Positions 16,166 to 39,256 of a DNA stretch of 64,000 nt are shown here, in pieces. This DNA is from Streptomyces sp. NBC_00289. Its GTDB lineage: Bacteria; Actinomycetota; Actinomycetes; Streptomycetales; Streptomycetaceae. The translations under genes were made by a program, and so were the position numbers. The notes under the pieces were generated by a model. That model made no database searches and was not told the DNA's origin. It saw only the letters and a program-made list of their open reading frames with translations. Within the stretch, counting starts at the first letter, position 1, and each line of letters opens with the position of its first letter. The stretch spans positions 9,114,001-9,178,000 of the forward strand of contig NZ_CP108046.1 in assembly GCF_041435115.1 (NCBI RefSeq). Direction: 5' to 3'.

Positions 16166-17890
16166 ATGGCTCGTTCCCTGGTCGATCTGCTGACCACGCA
16201 CGCCTCGCACCAGCCCGACCGGACCGCGTACCGCTATCTCGTCACCGGCGACTGCGACGGAGAGATCCAGGACATCTCCTACGGGCGTCTGGCCCGCCGG
16301 GCCCGGGCCATCGCCGGCTGGCTGCAGGAACGCGGGCTGGCCGGCTCCCGCGCCATGCTGCTGTACCCGCCCGGCCTTGAGTTCATCTCCGGCTATCTCG
16401 GCTGCCTTTCGGCCGCCGTCGTCGCCGTGCCGGGAGTGCCCCCGCAGGGCCGGTCCCAGAACCACCGTGCGCTGACCCGGATGAAGCGACTGATCGCGGA
16501 CGCGGACGTCAAGGTGATCCTGGGCGGGCGCGAGGTGATCGCCGTGCTCGGCGCCATGGCGGAACACCTGCCCGAACTCGCCGACCTCACCTGCGTCGTC
16601 ACCGAGGACATCCCCGACGAGGCGGCCGACTCCTGGCGCGAACCCGACCTGACCGCCGACTCGGTGGCCTTTCTCCAGTACACCTCGGGTTCCACCTCCG
16701 CCCCGCGGGGCGTGGTGGTGACCCACGGGAACCTGATGGACAACGAGCGGGCCATCACCGAGCGGATGGGACACACGCCCGACGCCATCGCCGCGTACGA
16801 CCGCGAGATGTTCGTCAGCTGGCTGCCGGTGTACCACGACATGGGTCTGATCGGCCCCGTCCTGAACACCGTCCACCTCGGCGTCACCGCCACCCTCTTC
16901 TCCCCGCTGCACTTCCTGCAGCGGCCCGAGCGCTGGCTGACCGCCATCAGCCGATACCGGCCGCACACCACCGGCGGCCCCAACTTCGCCTACGAGCTGT
17001 GCCTGAAGCACGCCACCCCCGAACTCCTCGACGGTCTCGACCTCGGCTCCTGGAAGGTCGCCTACAACGGCGCCGAACCGGTACGCGCCGCCACCCTGCG
17101 CCGCTTCGCCGAAACCTTCGCCCCGGCCGGCTTCCGCCGCGAGGCCTTCTACCCCTGCTACGGCCTGGCCGAGGCCACCCTGATCGTCACCGGCGGCTCG
17201 GTCGACGCCCCGCCCACCCTGATCGAGGCCGCCCGGACCGGCCCGCACGCCGGCGCGGCGGACGCCGCCGCCGTCTCCTCCGGCCGGCCCGCCCCCGGCA
17301 CGACCGTGGTCATCGCCGACCCCGAACGGCAGGAGGAACGTCCCGAGGGCGAGGTCGGCGAGATCTGGGTCTCCGGCGCGAGCGTCGCCAAGGGCTACTG
17401 GCGCAACGCCCTCGCCACCCGCGAGACCTTCCGCGCCCGTCTCGCCGGCCGGGAGGGCCGCTTCCTGCGCACCGGCGACCTCGGATTCCTGCGCGACGGT
17501 GAGCTGTTCGTCACCGGCCGGCTCAAGGACCTCCTCGTCGTCGACGGCCGCAACCACTACCCGCAGGACCTCGAACTGTCGGCGGAGATGTGCCACCCGG
17601 CGCTGCGGCCCGGCTGCACCGCCGCGTTCTCCGTGGACGGCGGAGTCGCGGGCGAACAGCCCGTCGTCGTCGCCGAGACGATCCCCGAGGCCGCCGACGA
17701 GTCCGAGAGGATCACCGATCTGATCCGCAGCGCGGTCGGCGGCGCCCACGGCCTCGCGGTGCACGACGTCGTCCTGGTGCACCCCGGCACGATCCCCAAG
17801 ACGTCCAGCGGCAAGATCCAGCGCCACGCCGCCCGCGCGGCCTACCTGAACGGCACCCTCGCCGCGGTCGGCGCCACCGCCGCGCGCTGA
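16166..17890 (+). CDS. Fatty acyl-AMP ligase (FAAL)
   Basis: 574 residues of the ANL adenylating superfamily. The P-loop TSGSTSAPRGVVVTHGNL, the FAAL-type LPVYHDMGLIGPVL segment, YPCYGLAEATLIVTGG, TGDLGFL and DLLVVDGRNHYPQDLE are all present. The C-terminal KTSSGKIQRHA holds the catalytic Lys. The YGLAEATL and GRNHYPQD wording places it with FAALs rather than acyl-CoA ligases. It should activate a fatty acid as acyl-adenylate and pass it to an ACP, most likely the lone N-terminal ACP of the next protein. Start ATG 16166 is supported by the family N-terminus (SLVDLLTTHA). Confidence 0.93.
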   Translation: MARSLVDLLTTHASHQPDRTAYRYLVTGDCDGEIQDISYGRLARRARAIAGWLQERGLAGSRAMLLYPPGLEFISGYLGCLSAAVVAVPGVPPQGRSQNHRALTRMKRLIADADVKVILGGREVIAVLGAMAEHLPELADLTCVVTEDIPDEAADSWREPDLTADSVAFLQYTSGSTSAPRGVVVTHGNLMDNERAITERMGHTPDAIAAYDREMFVSWLPVYHDMGLIGPVLNTVHLGVTATLFSPLHFLQRPERWLTAISRYRPHTTGGPNFAYELCLKHATPELLDGLDLGSWKVAYNGAEPVRAATLRRFAETFAPAGFRREAFYPCYGLAEATLIVTGGSVDAPPTLIEAARTGPHAGAADAAAVSSGRPAPGTTVVIADPERQEERPEGEVGEIWVSGASVAKGYWRNALATRETFRARLAGREGRFLRTGDLGFLRDGELFVTGRLKDLLVVDGRNHYPQDLELSAEMCHPALRPGCTAAFSVDGGVAGEQPVVVAETIPEAADESERITDLIRSAVGGAHGLAVHDVVLVHPGTIPKTSSGKIQRHAARAAYLNGTLAAVGATAAR

Positions 17891-18135
17891 CCACGCCCGC
17901 CGCCGACGCCCAGCTGCCGCGCCGGCGGCACAACGGCCGTACCGCGGCCACCCGTTCGGTCCACGACGCCCGAGACCGGCCGTACACCTCGTACGCCGTT
18001 CACGCCGCCCCGCTCCGAACACGCCGCCGTACGCCGTCGTAGGCCGACCACGCCGCCCGTCCGTATCCGCGCGCCCCGGCCGGGGCGGTCGTACGGAACC
18101 AGCCTGCGCCCGAGTTCACGAGGACACCTCTCCAG

Positions 18136-32832
<14,697 letters not shown>

Positions 32833-32895
32833 CCGGGCGCGCCACAGGGTGTGGCAGCAGTGACGAAAAGACCGCGTACTTCGTGAAGGGCTCCC

Positions 32896-35406
32896 ATGCG
32901 TGAGATGAACGAGACCGCGTCGGCGCACGCCGAACAGCGGGCCACCGCCGAGGAGATCGAGCGGGGTGGGAGCGGACTGGGTGTGAACGATCTGCTCGCC
33001 AGGGTCATGCAGGCCGCCGCGCCGCCCGAACCGACGGCCGCGGGTGCAGGTGCGGGCGCCGGTACGGGTGCAGGCACAGGTGCCAGTGCGGACGGCGGTC
33101 CCGCGGACGTCGCCGTACTCGTACCGGCCGGCCCGGAGACGACCCCGGCTCCTGCCCCCGCTCCCGTCCCCGGTCCGCCGATTCAGGACCTGGACCGTCT
33201 GGCCGCCGTCATCGCCGACACCGCCGGCCGCTTCCTGCCCGGCGGCCACCTGGCTCCGGACGCGGACTTCTTCGACGCCGGGGGCAGCTCCGTGAACGCG
33301 GTGGAGCTCGTCGCGACCCTCGAGGACGAGTTGGGCATGGAGGTCGACCTCGACGAGGTGTTCGCCGACGCCCGTCCGCGCAGCCTCGCCCGGCGCTGGC
33401 TGCAGGTCACCGGAGGGACACCGGTGCCCGCCGTGACGGCCTCGGCGACCGCCACGCCGACGCCGACCACCACCACCCTCCCGACCACACCCCTCCTCAC
33501 CGCCCCCCTGCCGACCCTCGCGCGCCCGACCGCCACCCTCGCCCCCGCCGCCGACGCCACCCCCCACTCCACCGCCCGCCGCGAGGACCTGGACCAGATC
33601 CTCGCGGACCTCGCTCTCGCCGACCGTCTGCCGTTCACCGGCTCGCCCGAGCCCCTGCCCCCGCGCCGCGTCCTGCTGACCGGCGCGACCGGCTTCCTCG
33701 GCAGCCACATGCTCCTCGACCTCCTGCGGCACAGCGACGCGCACGTGTACTGCCTGGTCCGCGCGCCCGACGAGGAGGCGGCCGTGGCCCGCCTCGCCGA
33801 GGCGCTCCGGGGGTACGAGCTGCCCTGGTCGTCGGAGGTACGACGGCGCGTCACGGTGCTGCCCGGCGACATCCGCCGTCCGCGGCTCGGGCTGTCCGAC
33901 GAGCTGTGGCACACGCTCGCCGGTGAACTGGACAGCGTCGTGGGCGTGGCGGCGGCCGTGGACTTCCTGCGCGGTTACCACTCGTTGCGCGCCGGCAACG
34001 TCCTCGGCGCGCTGACCCTGGCCGAACTGGCCTCGGCCGGCCGCCCGAAGCCGCTGCACCACATATCCTCGATCGCCGTCTTCAACGAGGTCGGCATCAC
34101 CTCCATGGGTGAGGACGACCCCCTTGCCCACGTCGACCGCCTCGTCGCGGGCTACGACCAGACGAAGTGGGCCGCCGAGGTCGCCCTGCGCCGCGCCCGC
34201 GACCACGGTCTGGTCGTCACGGCGCTGCGGCCGGGCGGCATCGGCGGGCACACCAGAACCGGCGCCCACAATCCCCAGGACCTGAGCAGCGGCCTGATCT
34301 CGGCGTTCGGCCGCTTCCGTACCGTTCCGGCGTTCCGCCACCTGAACGCGGCGCCCGTCGACTGGGTGAGCCGTGCCGCCGTCGGCGTGATCTGCGAACC
34401 CGACGCCTGGGGATTCGACTACAACCTGACCGGCGTGCCGAACACCCTCGACGACGTCGTGGCGGACATGGCGCTCGGCGGTATGCACGTGCGGGTGCAG
34501 GACTGGGACGAGTGGCGGACCGAGGCGCTGGCCCGTCTCCAGGCCGAGCCGGTTCCCGAACTCGCCTTCCTGGAGCGGGTGTTGCAGAATCCGGCCGCCC
34601 TGAAGCTGTGCGAGGCGACTCTCACGGGCCCCGCCGCCACCATGGACCGCACCGCCACGGTCACCGACGCGCTCGGCCTCGCACCCGCCGCCCGCTACGA
34701 CGCGAGGGCGCAGCTGCGGACCTTCGAGAAGCTCGCCCACGACGGCCTGGCCCGCCTCCCGCACAAGGACGACCAGCCCTACCTGTGGTTCTCCGAGACC
34801 GCGGAAGGCAGTGTGCGCCCGATCGGCACCACCGCCACCGCCACCGCCTGTTCGATGGAGCTGACGCTCTCCATCGCGAGCATGCACCAGCTCGTCACGG
34901 AGCGAAGGGTGGACGCGCGCGGCCGACTCGGCTGCACGGCTGTGCACCCCGAGCCGATGACCGTGCATCGCGGCGACGTGTGGGTCCGCCCGGACGAGGG
35001 CATCCCCCAGCAGCACGGCATGCGTCACCAACTTCTGCGCTACCGGCTGCAGTTGACCGACACCGACGGCGGGCGCTGGTGGCTGGAGGGCCGCAAGTAC
35101 GCCCGTGCCCGTCGCGATGTGTGGCGCCAGACCCGGGCGCTGAGCATAGAGATCGGCCGCGAGGGCGAGGCGGCGAGCCTGGCGGGCGAGGTCGTCGTCC
35201 CCGCGGAGTCCTACGTCCGTGACCAGATCGACGGCATCAAGGTCGACCCGCGTCTGACCGGACAGGAGAAGCGGGCGGCCAAGCTGACCTGGCTCGCCTG
35301 GTTCGGCCTGGAGATGGGCCGCGGCCTGCTCGGTCCCTTCGCCCGGGCCGCCGCCGACCTGCTCGACCTGCGCCGCACCCAGACCCCGACGGAGCACAAC
35401 CGATGA
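32896..35406 (+). CDS. ACP - thioester reductase protein with extra C-terminal domain
   Basis: 836 residues. A carrier domain at about 60-170 has the phosphopantetheine motif GGSS (Ser132), flanked by Gly/Ala and Pro/Ala linkers. A thioester-reductase SDR domain follows at about 250-600: TGATGFLGSHM at 262-272, then SSIAVF and YDQTKW (Tyr420, Lys424). It should bind an acyl chain on the ACP and release it as aldehyde or alcohol with NAD(P)H. The remaining 630-836 begins near LWFSETAEGSV and contains RLGCTAVHPEP and YRLQLTDTDGGRWWLEG. From memory it resembles the middle domain of GMC-oxidoreductase/hydrolase fusions. It sits 63 bp after the megasynthase and overlaps the next gene by ATGA. Confidence 0.88.
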   Translation: MREMNETASAHAEQRATAEEIERGGSGLGVNDLLARVMQAAAPPEPTAAGAGAGAGTGAGTGASADGGPADVAVLVPAGPETTPAPAPAPVPGPPIQDLDRLAAVIADTAGRFLPGGHLAPDADFFDAGGSSVNAVELVATLEDELGMEVDLDEVFADARPRSLARRWLQVTGGTPVPAVTASATATPTPTTTTLPTTPLLTAPLPTLARPTATLAPAADATPHSTARREDLDQILADLALADRLPFTGSPEPLPPRRVLLTGATGFLGSHMLLDLLRHSDAHVYCLVRAPDEEAAVARLAEALRGYELPWSSEVRRRVTVLPGDIRRPRLGLSDELWHTLAGELDSVVGVAAAVDFLRGYHSLRAGNVLGALTLAELASAGRPKPLHHISSIAVFNEVGITSMGEDDPLAHVDRLVAGYDQTKWAAEVALRRARDHGLVVTALRPGGIGGHTRTGAHNPQDLSSGLISAFGRFRTVPAFRHLNAAPVDWVSRAAVGVICEPDAWGFDYNLTGVPNTLDDVVADMALGGMHVRVQDWDEWRTEALARLQAEPVPELAFLERVLQNPAALKLCEATLTGPAATMDRTATVTDALGLAPAARYDARAQLRTFEKLAHDGLARLPHKDDQPYLWFSETAEGSVRPIGTTATATACSMELTLSIASMHQLVTERRVDARGRLGCTAVHPEPMTVHRGDVWVRPDEGIPQQHGMRHQLLRYRLQLTDTDGGRWWLEGRKYARARRDVWRQTRALSIEIGREGEAASLAGEVVVPAESYVRDQIDGIKVDPRLTGQEKRAAKLTWLAWFGLEMGRGLLGPFARAAADLLDLRRTQTPTEHNR

Positions 35407-36542
35407 TCATCAAGGCGACGAACACCAAGGGCAGGCCGGCCCTGCGCCGCACCCGTACCGGCACGGCGCTGCGCCCCCTGCGCCACCGCCTCGACCCCGC
35501 GGCCGTCGAGGAGATCCCCTTCCGCGCGGGCGACGGTGTCCGGCTGGGCCTGACCCGCGTGGGCGGCGGCGAGGAGGACCGTCCGGCCGTCCTGCTGCTG
35601 CACGGCCACACCGCCTCCGCCGACATGTTCCTGCTGCCGGAGACCCGCAACCTCGTGGACGTGCTGCTCGACGACGGCTACGAACCGTGGCTGCTGGACT
35701 GGCGGGGCAGCTGCCGGCTCCCCTACAACGAGACCGGCGGGAAGTACACCTACGACGACGTCGCCCTCCACGACATCCCCGATGCCGTCGCCCACATCCG
35801 CGCCCGCATCGGCGACGAGCGGCCCCTGTTCGTCGTCGCGCACTGCATCGGCTCCCTCACCCTGTCGCTGAGCATGACGGCGGGCCTGGTCCCCGGCCTC
35901 GCCGGCGTCGTGTCGCAGGGCGTGTTCCTCACCCCCAAACTCGCCGGGCGCACCTCGCTGCGCATGACGCTGGCCGGGGAGCTGCTGAAATCCCGCATCG
36001 ACCACATCCCCGTCGACTTCCGCAAGGTCGGGCTGTGGTCCAAATACACCCCCCTGTTCGCCCTGGCGTCCCGCAAGGCGGAATGCCCGGACCCGACCTG
36101 CCAGATCCTGCACAACTCCGCGTGGGGCACGGGCGCCTCGCTCTTCGCCCACGAGAACCTGACCGCGACCACCCACGACCGGCTGGCCGAACTCCTCGGT
36201 CCCGCCCCGCTGTGGATCCTGCCGCACCTGCGGCGCATCGAGCTGGCCCGCAGCGTGGTGCGCTGGCACGACACCGACCTGCGCTACCGCGCCCTGCCGC
36301 CCAACGCGCTCGACGCGGCCGCCCGGATCGACACACCCGTCCTGCTGCTGTCGGGCAGTGAGAACGGCCTGTGGCTGGATTCCCAGAAGCTGTGCAAGGA
36401 CGTACTGGCCCACCGGCAGCCACAACTGGACGTGACCTACCGGGAGATCCCCGGCTACGGCCACCTCGACACGTTCATCGGCCGGGGCGCCGCCCTCGAC
36501 GTGTTCGGTCACATCCTCGACTTCCTGGGCTCCCGACGGTGA
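35403..36542 (+). CDS. Alpha/beta hydrolase, coupled to the reductase
   Basis: 379 residues. The nucleophile elbow is AHCIGS (Ser), preceded by the oxyanion-region LLLHGHTASADMF, with a C-terminal His in GYGHLDTFIG. N-terminal DPAAVEEIPFRAGDGVRLGLTR and the overall plan resemble the hydrolase half of GMC-oxidoreductase/alpha-beta hydrolase fusions (from memory). The start ATG overlaps the reductase stop (ATGA), so the two are made together and may form a complex. Likely roles are acyl transfer or hydrolysis of the final lipid, or an editing thioesterase. No signal peptide is seen. Confidence 0.88.
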   Translation: MIIKATNTKGRPALRRTRTGTALRPLRHRLDPAAVEEIPFRAGDGVRLGLTRVGGGEEDRPAVLLLHGHTASADMFLLPETRNLVDVLLDDGYEPWLLDWRGSCRLPYNETGGKYTYDDVALHDIPDAVAHIRARIGDERPLFVVAHCIGSLTLSLSMTAGLVPGLAGVVSQGVFLTPKLAGRTSLRMTLAGELLKSRIDHIPVDFRKVGLWSKYTPLFALASRKAECPDPTCQILHNSAWGTGASLFAHENLTATTHDRLAELLGPAPLWILPHLRRIELARSVVRWHDTDLRYRALPPNALDAAARIDTPVLLLSGSENGLWLDSQKLCKDVLAHRQPQLDVTYREIPGYGHLDTFIGRGAALDVFGHILDFLGSRR

Positions 36543-36601
36543 CGCCGGCCTGGGCCGACAGCTACCGTACTGGCCAGTAACCGCAATGGGAGGGGACCGG
36601 C

Positions 36602-37369
36602 ATGCCGCAGTTCGAGGTCGACGGCGCGACACTGACGTACGACGACGAGGGGCCGCACGACGACGCCGGCGTGCCCCTGGTCTTCGTCCACGGCTGGACC
36701 GCGAACCGGCACCGCTGGGACCACCAGCTGACGCACTTCGCCCAGCGGCGCCGGGTGATCCGGCTCGACCTGCGCGGACACGGCGAGAGCAGCGGTGCGG
36801 GCGTACGGACGGTGGCGGCGCTGGCGGAGGACGTCCTGGCCCTCCTCGACCATCTGAAGGTCGACCGGTTCGTCGTCGTCGGCCACTCGATGGGCGGCAT
36901 GATCGCGCAGACCATCGCCCTGTCGCACCCCGAGCGGGTCGAGCGCATGGTGCTCGTGAACTCCATCGGCCGCATGGCCTTCAGCCGGGGGAGAGGCCTG
37001 CTGATGGCGGTGTCGACGCTCGTCCCGTTCAAGCTCTTCGTCGCCACGAACATCCAGCGGGCCTTCGCCCCCGGCTACCCGCGCGAGGAGATCCGCGCGT
37101 ACGTCCAGGCCTCCGCGTCCCTGCCGCAGGAGGTCGTGATGACCCTCTACGGCGCCATGCGGGCCTTCGACGTCCTAGACCGGGTCGGTGAGATCCACAC
37201 CCCCACCCTGCTGGTGCACGGCTACCACGACATCCAGCTGCCCGTGTCCCAGATGCTGCGGATGGCGAAGGACTATCCGGACGCGGTGATCCGCATCCTG
37301 GACGCCGGCCACGAACTGCCCGTGGAGAAGCCCGCCGAGCTGACCGAGGCACTCGACCGCTTCGTCTGA
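36602..37369 (+). CDS. Alpha/beta hydrolase (short form), last gene of the polyketide operon
   Basis: 255 residues with HGWTANRHRWD, the DLRGHGES segment, nucleophile elbow GHSMGG, an acidic residue in HGYHD and His in DAGHELP. The start ATG follows GGGAGGGG at good spacing, 59 bp after the previous stop, and no terminator intervenes, so it is likely co-transcribed. It is generic in type and could be an esterase or type II editing enzyme for the pathway; it could also be unrelated. A stem-loop at 37456-37479 closes the unit. Confidence 0.87.
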   Translation: MPQFEVDGATLTYDDEGPHDDAGVPLVFVHGWTANRHRWDHQLTHFAQRRRVIRLDLRGHGESSGAGVRTVAALAEDVLALLDHLKVDRFVVVGHSMGGMIAQTIALSHPERVERMVLVNSIGRMAFSRGRGLLMAVSTLVPFKLFVATNIQRAFAPGYPREEIRAYVQASASLPQEVVMTLYGAMRAFDVLDRVGEIHTPTLLVHGYHDIQLPVSQMLRMAKDYPDAVIRILDAGHELPVEKPAELTEALDRFV

Positions 37370-37455
37370 GCGGCCCTCCGCACGATGCGGCGCCGCGCGC
37401 GGTGGGCCGCGACGGTGGTCGCGCCCCGGCCGGCGGGGTAACGCGAACAGTCATC

Positions 37456-37479
37456 CGGCGGGGCACCGGCGCCCCGCCG
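37456..37479. terminator. Stem-loop shared by convergent genes
   Basis: Perfect 9-bp arms (37456-37464 and 37471-37479) with a 6-base loop lie between the last polyketide-operon gene and the DoxX gene. Confidence 0.7.
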
Positions 37480-37482
37480 CGG

Positions 37483-38016
37483 TCACACCGGCAGCTTGGC
37501 CCGGAGCCCGGCGGCCGTGGCGGCCGGGCGCCCGGCGGCGCGCACGGAGCGGCGGATCAGCCGTGCGTCACGTTCCAGGTCCCGTACGGTGTGGCGGCCG
37601 CGCCAGACCAGGGACGGGCGGCCGGCCGTGTCGTCGGCGGCGATCAGCAGGCCGCCGAGCATGGACAGGTTCTTGAGGAAGTGGATGCGCTGCTGGGCGC
37701 GGTCGGAGGGGTCCTCCGCCTCCCAGAAGCGGTGGCCCGCCAGGGTCGTCGGCACCAGCGTGGCCGCGATGGCCAGCGCGGCCGACCGGGGCATGCGGCC
37801 GAGCCCCAGCAGGACACCCGCCGCCACCTGCACCGCGCCGTTGAGCCGTACGAGCTGTTCGGTACGTTCGGGCAGTGCCGTGACACGCTCGGTCACCGGC
37901 CGTACGACGGGCTCGGCGGCCGGGGCCACCGATTTCGGGTCGCGAACCGAGTTCAGACCGCCGGCGACGAACATCGAGGCGAGCATGGGACGGCCGGCCA
38001 CGCGCAAGAGACTCAT
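37483..38016 (-). CDS. DoxX family membrane protein
   Basis: 177 residues with about four hydrophobic segments. These include RPMLASMFVAGGLN near the start, the QLVRLNGAVQVAAGVLLGLG segment and LAIAATLVPTTLAGHRFWE. DoxX proteins are small inner-membrane proteins linked to redox or detoxification complexes; the specific role here is unknown. ATG 38014-38016 is chosen because GGAGAG lies 5 bases upstream. An upstream ATG 24 bases away is less likely. Confidence 0.87.
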   Translation of the reverse strand: MSLLRVAGRPMLASMFVAGGLNSVRDPKSVAPAAEPVVRPVTERVTALPERTEQLVRLNGAVQVAAGVLLGLGRMPRSAALAIAATLVPTTLAGHRFWEAEDPSDRAQQRIHFLKNLSMLGGLLIAADDTAGRPSLVWRGRHTVRDLERDARLIRRSVRAAGRPAATAAGLRAKLPV

Positions 38017-38103
38017 GACTCTCTCCAATGTTGTGGGCATGCGGTCATGGTCGAGTCCCCACCCCGGGCCGGCCCATTCGCCGTCTTCCGGGACCGCCGC
38101 AGC

Positions 38104-38796
38104 TCACTGCACCGGGCTGCCGGTCTCGCAGACCCGGCGGGCGATGTCGCGCAGCTTGGTGTTCGTCGCCTGGGAGTGCTTGCGCAGGATGTCGAAGGCC
38201 TGCTCCTCCGTGATGTGGTGGCGGCCCATGAGGATGCCCATCGCCTCGCCGATGGTGTGCCGGGTGGCGATGGCCTCCTGCATCTGGGCCTCGTTCCGGG
38301 CTGTGGCCAGGGCGACCGCCGCGTGCGAGGCCAGCAGCCATCCGGCGGTCTCACTGGCGTCGGTGAAGACGCCGCTCTTGCGCGAGTAGACGTTCAGGGC
38401 ACCGAGCTCCTCCTCCTCGGTGTAGAGCAGGAACCCCATCATGCTGCCCACCCCCAGCTCACGGGCGCGCGGAACGTAGTTCGGCCATCGCTCGGAGGGC
38501 TGGGTGAAGTCGGGGATCCGGAAGACCCGCTCACCGGTGTCGGGCCGGGCCACGTCGTAGCACGGGCCTTCCCGCAGCTCCTCCTGGAGCCGGTCGCTGT
38601 CGACCACCATCTGCTCAGTCGGCGCGTACGACCGCACCTTGCCGCGGGAGAGGACGAGGATCCCGGCCGCGTCGCAGCCCTCGACCAGCTCCACCGCCGA
38701 CGCCGTGGTCCCCTCCAGGGTGGCGCTCACGCTCTCCTGGGCCAGCAGGTCCCGTGCCATGGAAGCCATCTTCTGCGCGAACATGCGCCAGTCCAC
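38104..38796 (-). CDS. GAF and ANTAR domain regulator
   Basis: 230 residues. A GAF-type sensor domain spans about 20-155 (EGPCYDVARPDTGERVFRIPD, then GALNVYSRKSGVF). An ANTAR RNA-binding domain of three helices spans about 165-225 (TIGEAMGILMGRHHITEEQAFDILRKHSQ). ANTAR proteins act as transcription antiterminators by binding paired hexaloop stems in leader RNA. The GTG start is preceded by AGGAGG. The signal and RNA target are unknown. Confidence 0.93.
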   Translation of the reverse strand: MDWRMFAQKMASMARDLLAQESVSATLEGTTASAVELVEGCDAAGILVLSRGKVRSYAPTEQMVVDSDRLQEELREGPCYDVARPDTGERVFRIPDFTQPSERWPNYVPRARELGVGSMMGFLLYTEEEELGALNVYSRKSGVFTDASETAGWLLASHAAVALATARNEAQMQEAIATRHTIGEAMGILMGRHHITEEQAFDILRKHSQATNTKLRDIARRVCETGSPVQ

Positions 38797-39256
38797 CGGT
38801 CCTCCTCACGCAGACTTCCGTCCACCCTGGCACATGCGCGCGGGCCGCGCCGCTTTCCGCAGGTCGAGGGCGTAAGCGCGGCGGCGCGCGGGCCCGGCGG
38901 CGGCAGCCGCGGCACCAGGTCGCGGAGCCGGAGCGGAGAGGGCACCCCTGCCGTACCTCGGCCGCGGCCCTCGACGGACGTCCTCCACGGCGCCGGGACC
39001 CGGGCCGGCGGGCGACCTCGCCGAAGGGGTTGCGGTAGGCGGCGGAGCCGGTACGGTTGCGGACCGAAACCGCGGCTGGGTCACCGGCGGCGGCGCACGG
39101 CGGCCTCCGTCGGTGCGACCACCGTGACCTGCCGCGTCGGAAGTTTCTTACGAGCTTCATAAGAATTTCCGAGTCGCTTGAACACATCGGCTCACGGCTG
39201 CGTATGGGACGGGGGCTTGGTATACCCGGCCGGTCGAGACGCGCAGGAGTTATTCC
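38797..39256. promoter_or_regulatory. Divergent gap with AT-rich inverted repeat
   Basis: 460 bp between the GAF-ANTAR gene and the DUF1996 gene. 38797-39130 shows nothing clear. 39139-39150 (GGAAGTTTCTTA) and 39160-39170 (TAAGAATTTCC) form an imperfect inverted repeat with a 9-base centre. It sits in an unusually AT-rich island about 90-120 bp upstream of the GTG start, where an operator or promoter would sit. Confidence 0.4.

Noticed and set aside
38754..39038. 94-codon plus-strand frame upstream of the DUF1996 gene
   Set aside because: Arg/Pro-rich with no family resemblance, and it overlaps the start of the GAF-ANTAR gene on the other strand.
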